In this document: positions 43,153-46,248 of the stretch, piece by piece
How the letters are laid out: each line of letters begins with the position of its first letter
Position numbering within the stretch: the first letter of the stretch is position 1
Assembly: GCA_029974925.1 (NCBI GenBank)
Contig: JARKQH010000179.1
Location: 1 to 46,248 of the forward strand
Source of the DNA: Verrucomicrobiota bacterium
GTDB taxonomy: Bacteria; Verrucomicrobiota; Verrucomicrobiia; Limisphaerales; UBA8199
Reading direction: 5' to 3'
Length of the DNA: 46,248 nt
Translations under genes and position numbers: made by a program
The notes under the pieces: generated by a model
Told to the model about the DNA's origin: nothing
The model's database searches: none
What the model saw: only the letters and a program-made list of their open reading frames with translations

Positions 43153-44547
43153 ATGAATGCAAAAGACTTTCTGCGATTGGGCGTTCCCTTGGGCGAAGCG
43201 ACGCGCCGGGCGGGGGATTTCGTCTCGCGGTTTCTCCTCAGCGGGGGGGACAAGGCGCGGTTGGAGGAGGAATTAAAGGCGATTCTGGCGGATCCGGCCC
43301 GCTACCTGGAGGACCCGCTTCGCGGGGAGCTGGCCAGGGCCATTGCCGGCGCTCCGCCGCCTCCGCGGGCCGAGCCGGTCAAGTATCGTCAGTGGGGCGA
43401 GGGGCTGGAGCCCGAGGCGGTGATGCAGATGGAGAAGGCGTGTCTGTTGCCGGTGGCGGTGGCCGGGGCGTTGATGCCGGATGCGCACGTGGGGTATGGG
43501 CTGCCGATCGGCGGGGTCCTGGCCACGGAAAACGCCGTGATTCCCTATGCCGTGGGGGTGGATATTGCCTGCCGCATGAAGATGACGGTGCTGGACATTC
43601 CATTGCGGGAGCTGGAGCGGCATCCCGAGCGTCTCACCCGGGCCATCGAAGCCGAAACGCGTTTCGGGGTGGGTGCGACCTTCAAAAACCGGCGCCAGCA
43701 TGAGGTCATGGACGCCGACTGGAACGTGAGCCCGGTCACCCAACAGAACAAGGACCGCGCTTGGGCACAGTTGGGCACCAGCGGCAGCGGCAATCATTTC
43801 GTCGAATTCGGCATCTTTACCGCCCATGACAGAATCGGGGGGTTGGAACCGGGCGCCTACCTCGCCCTGCTTTCGCACAGCGGCAGCCGCGGGACCGGCG
43901 CCGCAGTTTGTGATTATTACAGCAAGCTGGCGTTCAGCCGGTTCCGCGGGCTGCCCAGCGAGTTGAAGCGGCTGGCCTGGCTGCCGCTGGATTCGCAGGA
44001 AGGACAGGAGTACTGGGCCGCGATGGAACTCATGGGCCGTTACGCCGCCGCCAATCACGCCCTCATCCACCGCCACATCGCGGCCCACCTCGGCGCCGAG
44101 GTGCTGCTGGACGTCGAAAACCATCACAATTTTGCCTGGAAGGAACGCCATGTGATTGGCGGGCAGGAGCGGGAAGTGATTGTTCATCGCAAAGGCGCCA
44201 CGCCGGCGGGCAAGGGAGTGCTGGGCATCATCCCCGGCTCGATGGCTTCCCCGGGCTTCCTGGTCAGCGGCAAGGGGCATCCGGAATCGCTCAACTCGGC
44301 CTCTCACGGCGCGGGACGGGTGATGAGCCGGACGCAGGCGACGAAGACCTTCGACTGGAAGCGAGTGAACGCGTACTTGCGCGAGAAGGGCGTGACGCTG
44401 ATCTCGGCCGGGCTGGATGAGGTGCCGATGGTTTACAAAAACATTCACGAGGTCATGGCCGCGCAGCACGACCTGGTCACCATCCTCGGCCAGTTCGACC
44501 CCAAGCTCGTGAAGATGGCCCCCCACGGCGAACGGCCGGAGGATTGA
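43153..44547 (+). CDS. rtcB: RtcB-family RNA ligase
   Basis: 464 residues. RtcB joins 2',3'-cyclic phosphate and 5'-hydroxyl RNA ends using GTP and manganese. Motifs: PDAHVGYGLPIGG (109-121), the metal Cys in GVDIACRM (C140, R141 where many homologues have Gly), SGNHFVEFG, HSGSRGTG, and the guanylylated histidine in SASHGAGRVMSR. The GVDIACRM variant and the C-terminus ending in HGERPED instead of the usual KG place it in a divergent subgroup. No rtcA or rtcR lies beside it. It begins about 600 bp from the tRNA-Arg. Confidence 0.9.
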   Translation: MNAKDFLRLGVPLGEATRRAGDFVSRFLLSGGDKARLEEELKAILADPARYLEDPLRGELARAIAGAPPPPRAEPVKYRQWGEGLEPEAVMQMEKACLLPVAVAGALMPDAHVGYGLPIGGVLATENAVIPYAVGVDIACRMKMTVLDIPLRELERHPERLTRAIEAETRFGVGATFKNRRQHEVMDADWNVSPVTQQNKDRAWAQLGTSGSGNHFVEFGIFTAHDRIGGLEPGAYLALLSHSGSRGTGAAVCDYYSKLAFSRFRGLPSELKRLAWLPLDSQEGQEYWAAMELMGRYAAANHALIHRHIAAHLGAEVLLDVENHHNFAWKERHVIGGQEREVIVHRKGATPAGKGVLGIIPGSMASPGFLVSGKGHPESLNSASHGAGRVMSRTQATKTFDWKRVNAYLREKGVTLISAGLDEVPMVYKNIHEVMAAQHDLVTILGQFDPKLVKMAPHGERPED

Positions 44548-44602
44548 GTTGATGCCGGCCGGGCCGCTCCCGGCGGACGTGGCGCGTTGACGGGGAACGG
44601 TC

Positions 44603-44620
44603 GTCGGCGCCCGAGCCGAC
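44603..44620. terminator. Small hairpin between convergent rtcB and hrpA
   Basis: A 6-bp stem (gtcggc/gccgac) with a 6-base loop lies in the 75-bp gap between the two stop codons, followed on the plus strand by ttt. It is weak, and a bidirectional terminator is only suggested. Confidence 0.3.
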
Positions 44621-44622
44621 TT

Positions 44623-46248
44623 TCACCGGCCTGCCGCTTCGCGAATCCGCTGCAGGTGCTCCTCGAGCCGCTTGGGTGACACGGGGAAAGCGGTGCCCAG
44701 TTCCTGGGCGAAAAGCGACACTTTGTATTCCTCGACCATCCACCGGAATTCCTCCACCAACTGCCGCGCCGCGGAGGGCAGCTCCGCTGCGGACTCCCAC
44801 TGCCGCAAAGCCGCCACATAAGGCGCAAGCTGCCGCGCGCGCTCCTGGTCTTTCAGCGGGTTCAGCGCCGCCCGTTCACCGCGCAATCGGAGGGCCTTGA
44901 GATAACGCGGCAGGTGTTCGAGCCGCGGGAAGGGAATTCGCTCGAGGAAATCCGGAGGGAGCAACGCCGCCAATTCGCGGGGCACGGGACTGGTCGTGCG
45001 CGGCGGAGCGGGAGGCGCGCCCAATTGCTTGAGGTCTGACAGGGTTCGGGAACGCGCGGCGGCAGGGGCGGCGGCAGGGGCGGCCGGGGCCACGGGCGAG
45101 CCGAACCGGCGAACCAATTCGTGCCTGAGCTTGAGGATTTCCTCCACCCGGTCACCGAACCGGACCGCCAGGCCGGGCAGCTTTGCTTTGGCCGCCGCCA
45201 CGGCCGCGTCGAACGCGGCGCGAGTCAGGCTTGGAAACAGCTCGGCTGGCAGGAGGAAATTCTTGAGATGAACCAGCGCGGAGCGTTCGAACCGCTCGGC
45301 GGCACAGAAATCATGCAGCAGCGGCCCAAGCCGGCTGAGCGCGCGAAGGTCCTTCTCCAACCAGGCCAGGTCTTTTTCCAGCGCCAGCTCAACCAGCCGC
45401 CGGATGCCGGGCAAGGTGGCCCGGCGCGCGTCGGTTTGGCTGCGGAACAGGCGGAGGTTCACCTGCCCGTCCTCGACCTCGAGTCCAGGCCAGGCCTCAA
45501 GCCGCAGACCCGCCCCTTCGGCCACGGCGATTCGTTCGGGCAGGTCGCCAAAGGTCCAGCCGGTGAGACCGAACTTCTCCCACTGCTGGGCAGCGCGAGT
45601 CCAGGCCGGGAGTTCGTCCGTCGCCGCGCCTGGCTCGGGCTGCCGGGCCAACTGCCGGCGCAATTCAGCCAGGTCGCGCCCGGCCACGAGACTCGTCCGA
45701 TCGAGGCCCACCACTTCAATGCGGGGGCGGAGATGCGCCGGCATGGCCCTGACCGCCCACGCGGAGACCGGCACTTCCACGCCATACCGGCGCCGGATGA
45801 ACGCCGAGAGGTCGTGGGCCAGCGACTGGCCGCCCGGCTGCAGGTCGCGGACGATTTCCGCAACCTTCGGCGCCAGCGGCATCAGCTCGCGGCGCAGGGC
45901 CTTGGGCAGCAAGCGCAGCAGCTCCGCCACCTGCGGCTCGCGCAGGCCGGGCACCGACCATTCAATGGCCGCGGCCGGCAAATCCTGCGCCAGCGCCGGG
46001 TTGAGCCGGACGGTGACTCCGTCCTTTTCTTCGCCGGGTTGATACGCATAGGCCACCGGCACCGGCTGGCCGCCCAAGTCCACCGTGTCGGGAAATGCCC
46101 CGGCGTCGAATTGCAGCTCCCGGCCGCCCGTGAGGTCCGCCTCCGTCACCCGGAGCAGGCCGGGCTCGGGGTGCGCCCCCAGCCAGCGGTCCAATTCGGG
46201 CAGCGACGACACGTTTTCGATTCGCCGGCTGTAAAACTCGAGCAGGGC
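44623..46248 (-). CDS. hrpA: HrpA-type ATP-dependent helicase, C-terminal part (runs off the window)
   Basis: The frame is open through the right edge of the window; 541 codons before the stop are visible, and the start lies outside. The visible part is the DUF3418 region of HrpA, a DEAH-box RNA helicase of about 1300 residues that rescues stalled ribosomes in E. coli. It begins ALLEFYSRRI and includes SLAHDLSAFIRRRYG, then QWEKFGLTGWTFGDLPERI and the C-terminal WMVEEYKVSLFAQELGTAFPVSPKRLEEHLQRI, which is typical of HrpA ends. The helicase motor is off the window. An Ala/Pro-rich linker at about 45050-45110 is an unusual insertion. Confidence 0.88.
   Translation of the reverse strand, partial: ALLEFYSRRIENVSSLPELDRWLGAHPEPGLLRVTEADLTGGRELQFDAGAFPDTVDLGGQPVPVAYAYQPGEEKDGVTVRLNPALAQDLPAAAIEWSVPGLREPQVAELLRLLPKALRRELMPLAPKVAEIVRDLQPGGQSLAHDLSAFIRRRYGVEVPVSAWAVRAMPAHLRPRIEVVGLDRTSLVAGRDLAELRRQLARQPEPGAATDELPAWTRAAQQWEKFGLTGWTFGDLPERIAVAEGAGLRLEAWPGLEVEDGQVNLRLFRSQTDARRATLPGIRRLVELALEKDLAWLEKDLRALSRLGPLLHDFCAAERFERSALVHLKNFLLPAELFPSLTRAAFDAAVAAAKAKLPGLAVRFGDRVEEILKLRHELVRRFGSPVAPAAPAAAPAAARSRTLSDLKQLGAPPAPPRTTSPVPRELAALLPPDFLERIPFPRLEHLPRYLKALRLRGERAALNPLKDQERARQLAPYVAALRQWESAAELPSAARQLVEEFRWMVEEYKVSLFAQELGTAFPVSPKRLEEHLQRIREAAGR

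Overview
The window is GC-rich bacterial chromosome, tightly packed with genes on both strands. Gene content suggests a member of the Verrucomicrobiota, possibly near the Pedosphaera/Limisphaera group. The clues are a Tat-exported Gfo/Idh/MocA oxidoreductase paired with a URO-D-like protein, several small zinc-ribbon proteins, an M28 peptidase with a golvesin-like C-terminal domain, a soluble Ser/Thr kinase, a hopanoid gene pair and a fused fucokinase/guanylyltransferase. This placement is inference from family content; there is no rRNA to confirm it.

Layout. Positions 1-970 hold no convincing gene but a dense set of imperfect direct and inverted repeats. Then come an Mla-type lipid transporter (permease, ATPase, MCE protein; 974-4015), threonine synthase (minus), a URO-D-like protein plus Tat oxidoreductase pair, a Ser/Thr kinase, an unrecognised 592-residue coiled-coil protein (minus), and an M16 and an M28 peptidase. 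From 14.3 to 17.1 kb there is an accessory insert: a DarT/DarG DNA ADP-ribosylation toxin-antitoxin pair and a DUF2283-like small protein. It is bounded on the right by a second, broken copy of the 3' end of the M28 gene. After it come a double-TM2 membrane protein, a mini PQQ-repeat protein, a response regulator (minus), ubiE/menG, the nucleotidyltransferase half of the ADP-heptose pathway (rfaE2), a zinc-ribbon protein, an EF-G paralogue and a substrate-binding protein.

The minus-strand run from 30.0 down to 23.9 kb reads fucokinase/guanylyltransferase, prmC, murA, a small membrane protein and a zinc-ribbon protein, with very short spacings or overlaps. On the plus strand follow trpB and then a long probable operon: yicC, gmk, coaC, histidine kinase, sigma-54 response regulator, small membrane protein, hpnD, hpnK and a DMT-type membrane protein (31.6-39.4 kb). 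The right end has a PQQ-propeller protein, an AraC regulator, tRNA-Arg(TCG), rtcB and the 3' part of an hrpA-type helicase gene that runs off the window.

Most of the window is housekeeping and cell-envelope biology: lipid transport, peptidoglycan, heptose, hopanoid, fucosylated glycans. The most unusual points are the DarTG insert with its gene-end duplication, in which all five substitutions in the main 304-bp block are synonymous; the Mla ATPase, which lacks several catalytic residues; and the repeat-rich left end.
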